The translations under genes were made by a program, and so were the position numbers. DNA of 21,869 nucleotides from JBEIDK01 sp040383485. Lineage in GTDB: Bacteria; Bacteroidota; Bacteroidia; UBA4408. The notes under the pieces were generated by a model. That model ran no database searches. It was not told the DNA's origin and saw only the letters and a program-made list of their open reading frames with translations. How positions within the stretch are numbered: position 1 is the stretch's first letter; the number at the start of each line of letters is the position of its first letter. Location: positions 1 to 21,869 of the forward strand of contig JBEIDK010000041.1 of the NCBI GenBank assembly GCA_040383485.1. The letters run 5' to 3'. Shown here in pieces: positions 15,858-21,869 of this stretch.

Positions 15858-15894
15858 CAAAAAAAAGTCCGTCAATTAAGCAAATTGACGGACT
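15858..15894 (-). terminator. Strong rho-independent terminator of the T9SS-protein operon
   Basis: The perfect 12-bp stem AGTCCGTCAATT (15866-15877) with AATTGACGGACT (15883-15894) has a 5-nt loop. Read on the minus strand it is followed by eight T. It lies 24 nt after the stop of the 305-residue secreted protein and isolates that operon from moxR. Confidence 0.92.
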
Positions 15895-15917
15895 ATTATT
15901 TATTATAAATTTATTAT

Positions 15918-16835
15918 CTATTCAACAACAATTAGCTTATCAGTAACAACAGAGTTCCTGCTTTGCATTACAAAATAATATACGCCAGAAGCAACTCTCT
16001 CGCCTGATTCGTTAGTTCTATCCCAAGTAATTTTTTTATCGCCAGCAGCCATTGAACCTTCGCTAACTATTTTTACTAAACTACCAGTAGCGTTATAAAT
16101 TTTCATTGAAAAATTTGGTTGAAACGTAGTTAAGAAAAAATTAATATTGGTAAAATCTTGAACAGGGTTTGGTGATACAGAATGGTGATAAATAATATTC
16201 GGCTCCTCAACTCCGGTTGTAAAAGTAGCCCCTGGAGGAGAATAATTTGTAAGTGGAGGAATAACACCAGGATTTATAAAGCCAGGTGTTGGGGTATTTA
16301 TGTTACCAATAAAATAATCCATACATGCGTTGTTAGGGCCTAAGTCAGCACCTTTTTCGCAACTAGAACCCGTTCTGAAAACATAACCAATTGTATATGG
16401 TACAGGATTAGATGCTGGGTTCCAAACAGTAGATAAACCACTTGAAGTACTACCAATATATACATTTGAACCAGTATAATAGTTTTCAAGAATCATATCA
16501 AAATCCCAAAGTCCATTGCCTAAATGGTTCATTAATCCTACTCCATCATCAGGACAATTACCTTCTTGCCAATTTCCAACAACATGCTGCCAAACTGCAG
16601 AATTAATAACAGTGATATTATTGAAACAGTCATCAGGAGAACTTGTACAAAGTCCAGAGTGCAAATAGAGTTTTTCAGGAGGCAAAACTCCTGGAGAGCC
16701 ACTTATTCCCGCATCTGCAGAACAGTCTACATTTGGAAATGCCTTGGTATCAATTTCGATGTGCACATGATGCGTTTGAGCAATACTGTTTAGGTAGAGC
16801 CCCGATGCAAATAAAAGAGTAAAGATTTTTTTCAT
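15918..16835 (-). CDS. Secreted protein with glycan-binding-like module and type A T9SS domain
   Basis: This 305-residue protein starts with a signal peptide (MKKIFTLLFASGLYLNSIAQ). A beta-sandwich-like module covers about 22-178, with LYLHSG, VVGNWQEGNCPDDGVGLM, LGNGLWDFDM, YYTGS and YVFRTG. This motif chain matches a module in the upstream gene product (residues 270-390). From memory it also resembles modules attached to amylase-like T9SS proteins. The C-terminal ~85 residues (SVSPNPVQDFTNINFFL to SGVYYFVMQSRNSVVTDKLIVVE) are the Por/type A sorting domain. There are six cysteines in the module, suggesting disulfides or metal sites. It begins 17 nt after the upstream gene and is followed by a strong terminator. 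It is likely a surface or secreted carbohydrate-related protein. No catalytic motif is visible. Confidence 0.85.
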   Translation of the reverse strand: MKKIFTLLFASGLYLNSIAQTHHVHIEIDTKAFPNVDCSADAGISGSPGVLPPEKLYLHSGLCTSSPDDCFNNITVINSAVWQHVVGNWQEGNCPDDGVGLMNHLGNGLWDFDMILENYYTGSNVYIGSTSSGLSTVWNPASNPVPYTIGYVFRTGSSCEKGADLGPNNACMDYFIGNINTPTPGFINPGVIPPLTNYSPPGATFTTGVEEPNIIYHHSVSPNPVQDFTNINFFLTTFQPNFSMKIYNATGSLVKIVSEGSMAAGDKKITWDRTNESGERVASGVYYFVMQSRNSVVTDKLIVVE

Positions 16836-16852
16836 GTTATTTAAATTAAGAA

Positions 16853-18895
16853 TTATTTTTTAATTAGTTTTTTTGTAACAACTCCTTCCTTGTTGTATAC
16901 CTTTATAAAGTATATTCCTTTACTAAGTTGCGCTGTTTCTATATTTATCCTGCTACTACTGCTAATATTATTTTCTGCAACAACAGTCTGTCCAATAGTA
17001 TTAATCATTTCTACCCTGTCTATTTTATTATTTTCTTTTGACTCGATGGTTATAAAATCATTAAACGGATTAGGGTAAACATTAAAACTTGCATTCACTA
17101 AATCCTCAACACCTGAAAAATTAATGTTTACTTGTCTGGTTACTGTATCGTCACCACAAGAGACTGTAGTTATTAACTTTACTGTATAAAATCCATTTTG
17201 AGAATATGTATTCACCACTGTTGGCCCTTGTTGACTATCAATGGTTCCATTATTTGTAAAGTCCCACTTATAAGTTGCATTAGCCATATTGCATACAGCA
17301 GTAAAAGTAACTGTTGCATTATTAATTACTGCATTAATACTGGTTGTAGGTTCGGTGGTAGTAGTTAAGTTTACTAAATCAATTCCCGAGCATCCATTGT
17401 TATCTGTTGCAGTTAAAATATAATCTCCATCAATATTTGTAGTAATTGATTGAGTGGTAGCTCCATTGCTCCAACTATAAGAAGCAAAACCGCTTGGTGC
17501 AGTAAATGTAGCTGATTGGCCAGGGCAAATAGCTTGGTTAGAGCCAGCGTTAACTAAAGGTATGTTTCCTTGGTTAACATTAACTGTATCTTTATAAATA
17601 TAACCACAAGCACTTGTTATATTTACAGTGTAAGTGCCCGTTGTTGTAACATTTATTCCAGAAGTTGTAGCACCAGTACTCCAAAGAATACTTTGAGCAG
17701 TTCCAGCTTTTTTATTGAAATTAACACCAATAAAATTTGAACTAGCATTTGTTAGAATTGTACCATAATCTGCTTTAATATCTTGACCAAATGAATCTTT
17801 ACCAACTGCAGAACCATTAGCATTTCTAAAAACCATTTGTAAACTATCTATTTGAAAAGTACCATTTAAGCCATAATAAGATTTAGGATTCAATTTAATT
17901 CGCCACAAATTATTTCCTAGAGAATCCATTTGTCCAATGCCATCATTCTGCCCCCAATTACCAACCCAAGGAGTATTAAACAAATTATTACCTACTAACT
18001 TTACTGTAGAATGAAAATAAACCCTACCAGAATTTAATAGTTGCGTAACACCTTGTGTTGCATCATACATAATAGTCAAAGTATCATCATCAGGAGACAA
18101 TGAGTAACCCGAATTAAGCAATACACCAGCAGCTCCGCAACTTGCAACATCATTACCTAAACTAAAAGGCTGTTGAGTTAAAAAAGAAACTTTTACTGAG
18201 TCTGAAAATACGCAACCTCCATTAGAAATTGTCAAAGAATATGTACCATTAGAACTTACACTAATATTTTGTGCAGTACTATTATTACTCCATAAATAAG
18301 TGGCGCCAGAAAAGTTAGGACCATTAATTTGAAATGGATTTGAACCGCAAATGATAGTATCATTACCAAGATTAAATGCACAATTTAAATTTGAATTAAT
18401 TGTAAAATGTGCTGTATAATTTGTGCCATTATTATTGTCGATGTGTAAACCATTACTGCCACTACCAAAAGTAAAAGTTGATTCATAATAAACATCAATA
18501 TCATAATAACCATTTGCTAGCCCTTGAGTGATAAGAATGTTTTGAGAATTATTTTCCCAAAGCTGGTCGCCGGGTGCAGGAAGGTTTGCACCAAATGGAA
18601 GATTTATAGAAGTAAATGCACCCCCAGGAGTACCATTTTGTTTTATTCTATAATACATGGTGGCACCAGTAACATTATCTGAACCATTTTTGAAAGTTTT
18701 TATTTGTCCGCCTTTTAATAAAAAGTTAGCCGTATTTGAATAGGTGCCTAGGTTTTGATTATTAAATAGACTGCCATCAACGTAGTTTGTAGTTCCAAAA
18801 TTTAGTATTACAAACCGACCCCAAATTCCGCTTGCAGCATTTGATAAAATTGGGGTAATTAAAATAAAAAGAAAGAGCGTAATTTTTCTAACCAT
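16853..18895 (-). CDS. Large secreted Ig/PKD-repeat protein with nested module and type A T9SS domain
   Basis: This 680-residue protein has a signal peptide (MVRKITLFLFILITPILSNA). An N-terminal beta domain covers about 22-168. An Ig-like repeat at about 174-238 contains LGNDTIICG and YLWSNNSTAQNISV, ending SNGTYSLTISNGGC. A second such repeat starts at 246 (LGNDVASCG) but resumes only at about 403 (ILWSTGATTSGINVTTTGTY). Between them sits a module of about 130 residues with VYFHS, VGNWGQNDGIGQM, LGNNLW, YYGLN and MVFRNANG. A third Ig-like repeat (449-512) and a PKD-like domain (518-592, TYKWDFTNNGTIDS) follow. The type A sorting domain is at the C-terminus (YPNPFNDFITIE to KGIYFIKVYN). It probably functions outside the cell as a glycan-binding or adhesive protein. 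It is first in a two-gene operon. Confidence 0.85.
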   Translation of the reverse strand: MVRKITLFLFILITPILSNAASGIWGRFVILNFGTTNYVDGSLFNNQNLGTYSNTANFLLKGGQIKTFKNGSDNVTGATMYYRIKQNGTPGGAFTSINLPFGANLPAPGDQLWENNSQNILITQGLANGYYDIDVYYESTFTFGSGSNGLHIDNNNGTNYTAHFTINSNLNCAFNLGNDTIICGSNPFQINGPNFSGATYLWSNNSTAQNISVSSNGTYSLTISNGGCVFSDSVKVSFLTQQPFSLGNDVASCGAAGVLLNSGYSLSPDDDTLTIMYDATQGVTQLLNSGRVYFHSTVKLVGNNLFNTPWVGNWGQNDGIGQMDSLGNNLWRIKLNPKSYYGLNGTFQIDSLQMVFRNANGSAVGKDSFGQDIKADYGTILTNASSNFIGVNFNKKAGTAQSILWSTGATTSGINVTTTGTYTVNITSACGYIYKDTVNVNQGNIPLVNAGSNQAICPGQSATFTAPSGFASYSWSNGATTQSITTNIDGDYILTATDNNGCSGIDLVNLTTTTEPTTSINAVINNATVTFTAVCNMANATYKWDFTNNGTIDSQQGPTVVNTYSQNGFYTVKLITTVSCGDDTVTRQVNINFSGVEDLVNASFNVYPNPFNDFITIESKENNKIDRVEMINTIGQTVVAENNISSSSRINIETAQLSKGIYFIKVYNKEGVVTKKLIKK

Positions 18896-18933
18896 GATAA
18901 AAAATTAAGGTGTTATTTATACACATTGAATTA

Positions 18934-18964
18934 CAAACTTAATCTTAAGTGTTGAAAATAACAA
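18934..18964 (-). promoter_or_regulatory. Promoter of the two-gene T9SS operon
   Basis: On the minus strand TTG (18964-18962) is followed after 20 nt by TAAGTTTG (18941-18934), a match to TAnnTTTG. The predicted start is near 18928, about 33 nt before the ATG at 18895. Confidence 0.55.
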
Positions 18965-18981
18965 GTTTAGAATAAAATTTG

Positions 18982-19005
18982 TTTCATAATTAACAATTTA
19001 TGAAA
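18982..19005 (-). terminator. AT-rich hairpin after the ABC ATPase gene
   Basis: The perfect 8-bp inverted repeat TTTCATAA (18982-18989) / TTATGAAA (18998-19005) has an 8-nt loop and starts 5 nt after the stop of the ABC gene. On the minus strand CAAATTTTATT follows. It is AT-rich, so only moderate as a terminator. Confidence 0.45.
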
Positions 19006-19009
19006 TTAT

Positions 19010-19687
19010 TTAATCGTGATAAGAATCAATTTTTCCATCTTTCATTCTCACAATTCTTTTAGCATAATGTGCAATATCTTCTTCATGAGTTACTAATATT
19101 ATGGTATTGCCTGCTTGGTGTATTTCTGCAAACAGAGCCATAATTTCATTAGAAGTTTTTGAGTCAAGGTTACCGGTTGGCTCATCGGCTAAAATTATAG
19201 AAGGTTTATTTACCATTGCTCTTGCTACTGCTACACGCTGTCTTTGGCCACCACTCAATTCGCTTGGTTTATGATTCATTCTGTTCTCTAAACCAACTTG
19301 TTTCATTACCAATTTGGCAAGTTCTTCGCGTTCTGATTTTTTTTTGCCAGCGTAAAGCATTGGTAGCATTACATTTTCTAATGAAGATAATTTAGGAAGT
19401 AAATTAAATGTTTGAAATACAAAGCCTATTTCCTTGTTTCTTATCTCTGCAAGCTCATTGTCGTTGAGTTTACTTACGTCTTTTGAATTTAGAATATAGG
19501 TTCCGGAAGAAGGAGTATCTAAACAACCTAAAATATTCATTAAAGTAGATTTACCACTGCCGGAAGGGCCCATTAAGGCAAGGTATTCATTTTTCTCGAT
19601 GGTTAGATTTACCCCACTAAGTGCCTTAATAACTTCATTACCCATTTGATAATGCTTTTCTATATTGGTAATATCTATTAACGACAT
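19010..19687 (-). CDS. ABC transporter ATP-binding protein, LolD/MacB type
   Basis: This 225-residue ATPase has all the expected motifs: Walker A GPSGSGKST (40-48), Q-loop FQTFNLLP with Gln92, signature LSGGQRQRVAVARA (144-157), Walker B ILADEP with D-loop GNLDS (165-175), and H-loop His201 in VTHEED. The block NILGCLDTPSSGTY and the length place it in the MacB/LolD/FtsE branch, which energises lipoprotein release or tripartite efflux with a FtsX-like permease. No such permease is in the window: the upstream gene on the same strand is a DedA protein, 50 nt away. The partner must be encoded elsewhere. In Bacteroidota such stand-alone ATPase genes of this type are seen, but substrate cannot be inferred. 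Confidence 0.93.
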   Translation of the reverse strand: MSLIDITNIEKHYQMGNEVIKALSGVNLTIEKNEYLALMGPSGSGKSTLMNILGCLDTPSSGTYILNSKDVSKLNDNELAEIRNKEIGFVFQTFNLLPKLSSLENVMLPMLYAGKKKSEREELAKLVMKQVGLENRMNHKPSELSGGQRQRVAVARAMVNKPSIILADEPTGNLDSKTSNEIMALFAEIHQAGNTIILVTHEEDIAHYAKRIVRMKDGKIDSYHD

Positions 19688-19737
19688 TGTTTTTTAATAA
19701 TAAAGTTATAATGCATCGTTAATTTTTAAATTGAAAG

Positions 19738-20388
19738 TTACTTTGAAAATCTTGATTTTAGTGCACCAACAAGAATTGGCAAAATTGATATTCCAATTAT
19801 TCCAAAAACCACAATTTCGAAATTGTTTTTTACAATTTCTAGGTTGCCGAAAAAATAACCTAGTAAAGTCATTGAGCTAACCCATAAAACCCCTCCACCA
19901 ATACTAAATGTAAGAAATGTTTTATATTTCATTTCTCCTACTCCAGCAACAAAGGGAGCAAAGGTTCTTACAATTGGAATGAAACGAGCCATGATTATTG
20001 TCTTTCCTCCATGCTTTTCAAAATATTTCTCAGTGCGTGTTATGTATTCTTTTTTAATAAACTTATTTAGGAATTTATTTTCAACAACTTTATCTCCGGT
20101 AAACTTACCTATAAAATAATTGGTGTTATCACCGATTATTGCTGCTAAAACTAGAAGAGGTATTAATATTTGTAATGAAACAGCATCAGTTGTGCTGCTT
20201 GCTATTATAGCACCTGCAGCAAACAGTAACGAATCACCAGGTAATAAAGGCATTATAACTAATCCAGTTTCAACAAAAATAATCAGAAATAATATTCCGT
20301 AGCTAAGGCCTTGATATTCTGTAAAAATTTCAAGCAGGTGTTTATCAATATGAAGAATGAATTCAATAAGTTGCTTAATTATATCCAT
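19738..20388 (-). CDS. DedA-family (VTT domain) inner-membrane protein
   Basis: This 216-residue polytopic protein has the DedA signature. FVETGLVIMPLLPGDSLLFAAGAI (38-61) is a re-entrant segment with the conserved E-x-G and LPGDS. It is followed by GDNTNYFIGKFTGD (106-119), the charged region YFEKHGGKTIIMARFIPIVRTFAPFVAGVGEM (142-173) with the R-F-x-P-x-x-R-x-x-x-P motif, and C-terminal helices. Bacterial DedA proteins are undecaprenyl-phosphate or phospholipid flippase-type transporters tied to envelope and proton-motive-force homeostasis; the exact lipid here is unknown. The ATG start gives a normal-length protein. A terminator upstream separates it from the small gene at 20475-20801. The ABC gene 50 nt downstream may be co-transcribed. 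Confidence 0.93.
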   Translation of the reverse strand: MDIIKQLIEFILHIDKHLLEIFTEYQGLSYGILFLIIFVETGLVIMPLLPGDSLLFAAGAIIASSTTDAVSLQILIPLLVLAAIIGDNTNYFIGKFTGDKVVENKFLNKFIKKEYITRTEKYFEKHGGKTIIMARFIPIVRTFAPFVAGVGEMKYKTFLTFSIGGGVLWVSSMTLLGYFFGNLEIVKNNFEIVVFGIIGISILPILVGALKSRFSK

Positions 20389-20412
20389 GAGAATTAATGT
20401 TGTGTTACTATT

Positions 20413-20449
20413 AAAAAAAATTGTGAAGCTTAATGATAAACTTCACAAT
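20413..20449 (-). terminator. Rho-independent terminator after the small membrane-protein gene
   Basis: The perfect 9-bp stem ATTGTGAAG (20420-20428) / CTTCACAAT (20441-20449) has a 12-nt loop. On the minus strand it is followed by eight T (20420-20413, the first being the stem's last base). It lies 25 nt after the stop of the small gene and before dedA. Confidence 0.8.
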
Positions 20450-20474
20450 CTTTGAATTGTATATTTATTAAATA

Positions 20475-20801
20475 CTAGAAATCTTTTTTAGGTGTGCGGG
20501 CAAAAGTTTGTTTTTTCTCGGTTCCGTCATTTCTAAATGCTAGCCACATTGCAAATGCAACAACTAACAAAACTGCACCAATCATTGCCAATGATATAAA
20601 GGTATTCTTATCTCCGGCTGCTTTTTTAGCTTCACTAAATAACTGCTTTTGCGTTTCGTTTAATGAGACTGTATCGGTAGTTTGTTGAGCAGAAATAGAG
20701 CCAATGAAATTGGTTATTTTACTACCAATGGATAGAAACATCACCATAAAAAAAACACATAATGAAAATAGTTTTTTTGAAGACATAATTTTTTTATACA
20801 T
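20475..20801 (-). CDS. Small exported single-pass membrane protein, unknown function
   Basis: This 108-residue protein has a hydrophobic N-terminal segment (FSLCVFFMVMFLSIGSK) and a likely cleavage site at ISAQ-Q (about residue 39). A short polar stretch follows (TTDTVSLNETQKQLFSEAKKAAG), then one membrane helix (about 67-89, TFISLAMIGAVLLVVAFAMWLAF) and a basic tail (RNDGTEKKQTFARTPKKDF). It may start at the ATG at 20801 or at Met6 (20786); both fit. Its composition is coding-like, and a clean terminator follows 25 nt after the stop, so it is probably a real monocistronic gene. I do not recognise the family. The single mature TM helix with a basic cytoplasmic tail is consistent with a small membrane-complex subunit, but nothing shows which. 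Confidence 0.7.
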   Translation of the reverse strand: MYKKIMSSKKLFSLCVFFMVMFLSIGSKITNFIGSISAQQTTDTVSLNETQKQLFSEAKKAAGDKNTFISLAMIGAVLLVVAFAMWLAFRNDGTEKKQTFARTPKKDF

Positions 20802-20899
20802 AAGATATTTTTATTATTTTACACATTGTTTTGATTCAAAAAATAAGTTTTCAATGTTTAGTTTGGGTCGAAAAGTAATGTAAAAAATATAAACTTCAA

Positions 20900-20936
20900 A
20901 ATTTTATCGATAAAATTATAGTTTTATCAATAAATG
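20900..20936. promoter_or_regulatory. Pair of operator-like palindromes upstream of the paaG-like gene
   Basis: AATTTTATCGATAAAATT (20900-20917) is an 18-bp perfect palindrome. Exactly 20 bp further on, TTTTATCAATAAA (20922-20934) repeats the same core with one change. Two sites two helical turns apart suggest cooperative binding of a dimeric regulator. No regulator gene is in the window. Confidence 0.45.
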
Positions 20937-21011
20937 TTAAAAAAATAGGCTTATAATGCGGCTCTTAACATTACAAGTTATTGATTTATATAAAATAATT
21001 TAAATGTTAAG
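20931..21011. repeat. Three AATGTTAA motifs before the paaG-like gene
   Basis: TAAATGTTAA occurs at 20931-20940 and again at 21001-21010, 70 bp apart, and its reverse complement TTAACATT lies between them (20965-20972). The last two form a perfect 9-bp inverted repeat, CTTAACATT (20964-20972) / AATGTTAAG (21003-21011). The right-most copy covers the place where the -33 box should be. Confidence 0.5.
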
Positions 21012-21026
21012 TTTAGAATTAAAATG

Positions 21027-21034
21027 TAGGTTTG
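21027..21034 (+). promoter_or_regulatory. -7 box for the paaG-like gene
   Basis: TAGGTTTG matches TAnnTTTG and lies 17 nt before the ATG, the same distance as at the gene starting at 3378. The expected -33 box at 21004-21008 is a poor match (ATGTT), as may be expected for a regulated promoter. Confidence 0.5.
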
Positions 21035-21050
21035 GTTAAATTATAAATAA

Positions 21051-21833
21051 ATGGAAAACAGTTTTATTGCATTTGAAAAAATAAATGGTGTTGGTATTAT
21101 TACTCTTAATAGACCTGAGAAGTATAATAGTTTTGTAAAAGTGATGGCATTGCAAATGCAAGAAGCATTAGAAAACTGCGCAAATGATGCTGAAATTAGG
21201 TGCGTTTTAATAAAGGGTTCAGGCAAAGCATTTTGTGCTGGTCAAGACTTAGCCGAAGCCATAGACCCAAAAGCCCAAGGTATTGCGAAGATAGTTGAGG
21301 AGAATTATAATCCAATTATTCTAAAAATAAGAAATATGCCTAAGCCAGTTATTTGTTCAGTGCATGGCGCTGCTGCTGGAGCCGGAGCTAATATAGCATT
21401 AGCAGGAGATATTGTTGTAGCCAGTATGAATGCAAACTTTATTCAAGCTTTTAGTAAAATTGGATTAGTGCCAGATAGCGGAGGAACTTATATACTGCCT
21501 CGCTTGGTAGGATTTCAGCGTGCAATGGCCTTAATGCTACTTGGGGATAAAATATCAGCAACAGAAGCACAACAAATGGGAATGATTTACAAAGTTTACC
21601 CTGATGAAATGTTAGAGGCTGAATCGATGAAAATGGCTATACAATTGGCACAGATGCCAACCTTAGCATTTGCCTATACGAAAGAACTTTTAAATAAGTC
21701 TATGAATAATACTTTAGAATCGCAATTAAGTTTAGAAGGTGTTTTACAAGAGAAAGCTGCAGCAACCAATGATTTTCGCGAAGGCGTGAATGCGTTTTTA
21801 GAAAAAAGATTACCAATGTTTAAAGGAGAATAA
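21051..21833 (+). CDS. paaG: Enoyl-CoA hydratase/isomerase, PaaG-like
   Basis: This 260-residue crotonase-fold protein has the oxyanion-hole segments FCAGQDL (61-67) and GAAAGAGANIALAGD (106-120), and the active-site region FSKIGLVPDSGGTYILPRL (134-152). There is an Asp (142) where hydratases have Glu, as in PaaG. The sequence LVGFQRAMALMLLGDKISA and the overall spacing resemble PaaG, 2-(1,2-epoxy-1,2-dihydrophenyl)acetyl-CoA isomerase of aerobic phenylacetate degradation, more than FadB-type or short-chain hydratases. No other paa gene is within the window: the nearest neighbours are a divergent small membrane protein and the window end, 36 nt beyond the stop. A general enoyl-CoA hydratase role remains possible. 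The start ATG is the first Met after a -7 box and fits family length. Confidence 0.82.
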   Translation: MENSFIAFEKINGVGIITLNRPEKYNSFVKVMALQMQEALENCANDAEIRCVLIKGSGKAFCAGQDLAEAIDPKAQGIAKIVEENYNPIILKIRNMPKPVICSVHGAAAGAGANIALAGDIVVASMNANFIQAFSKIGLVPDSGGTYILPRLVGFQRAMALMLLGDKISATEAQQMGMIYKVYPDEMLEAESMKMAIQLAQMPTLAFAYTKELLNKSMNNTLESQLSLEGVLQEKAAATNDFREGVNAFLEKRLPMFKGE

Positions 21834-21869
21834 TGTTTATTAATACGAAATTCTTTGATAAAAAGTAAA

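Noticed and set aside
21833..21868. 11-codon frame overlapping the paaG-like stop (ATG inside TAATG)
   Set aside because: It ends at once with TAA and encodes no recognisable peptide.

Overview
The window is AT-rich (about one third G+C by eye) and comes from a member of the Bacteroidota. The evidence is: type IX secretion C-terminal sorting domains of both type A and type B; many signal peptides ending in a -x-A-Q cleavage site; promoters of the Bacteroidetes kind (a -33 TTTG and a -7 TAnnTTTG box, spaced 18 nt in the two best cases); almost no Shine-Dalgarno sequences; and a full Bat (Bacteroides aerotolerance) locus. The order or genus cannot be fixed from the sequence alone. Every gene except hmgA, the paaG-like gene and the tRNA lies on the minus strand.

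Left part (1-3680): a minus-strand pair, a large secreted fibronectin-type-III-like protein with a type B sorting domain followed by a secreted MORN/YwqK-repeat protein cut by the window edge. Next comes a plus-strand tRNA-Leu(CAA) with its own promoter and terminator. A 550-nt gene-free stretch leads to hmgA (homogentisate 1,2-dioxygenase, tyrosine/phenylalanine catabolism), which converges on a UMF1/Atg22-type MFS transporter with only 9 nt between the stop codons.

Centre (7013-15766): a minus-strand cluster in the order moxR, DUF58/VWA protein, BatD-like membrane protein, batA, batB, batC, batD, batE. MoxR is an AAA+ ATPase, DUF58, BatA and BatB carry MIDAS metal-binding VWA domains, and BatC, BatD and BatE add TPR, Ig-like and SH3 envelope parts. 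Together they probably form an ATPase-driven, chaperone-like complex at the inner membrane. The signal peptides of the non-homologous proteins BatC and BatD contain the same unusual block, and its DNA is also similar (37 of 51 nt). It looks like an in-frame dispersed repeat.

Right part (15858-21869): a two-gene operon for type A T9SS-secreted proteins, with a strong promoter and a 12-bp-stem terminator. The two proteins share a glycan-binding-like module, which in the larger one sits inside an Ig-like repeat. Then follow an orphan LolD/MacB-type ABC ATPase, a DedA-family membrane protein, a small secreted/membrane protein with its own terminator, and, divergently, an enoyl-CoA hydratase of the PaaG kind. 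The intergenic region before the last gene holds an 18-bp perfect palindrome, a near-copy 20 bp away, and three copies of an AATGTTAA motif, a likely operator array.

I found no CRISPR array, prophage, transposase or defence system. The most unusual signals are the repeat in the two signal peptides, the nested secreted module, and the operator-like array before the paaG-like gene.
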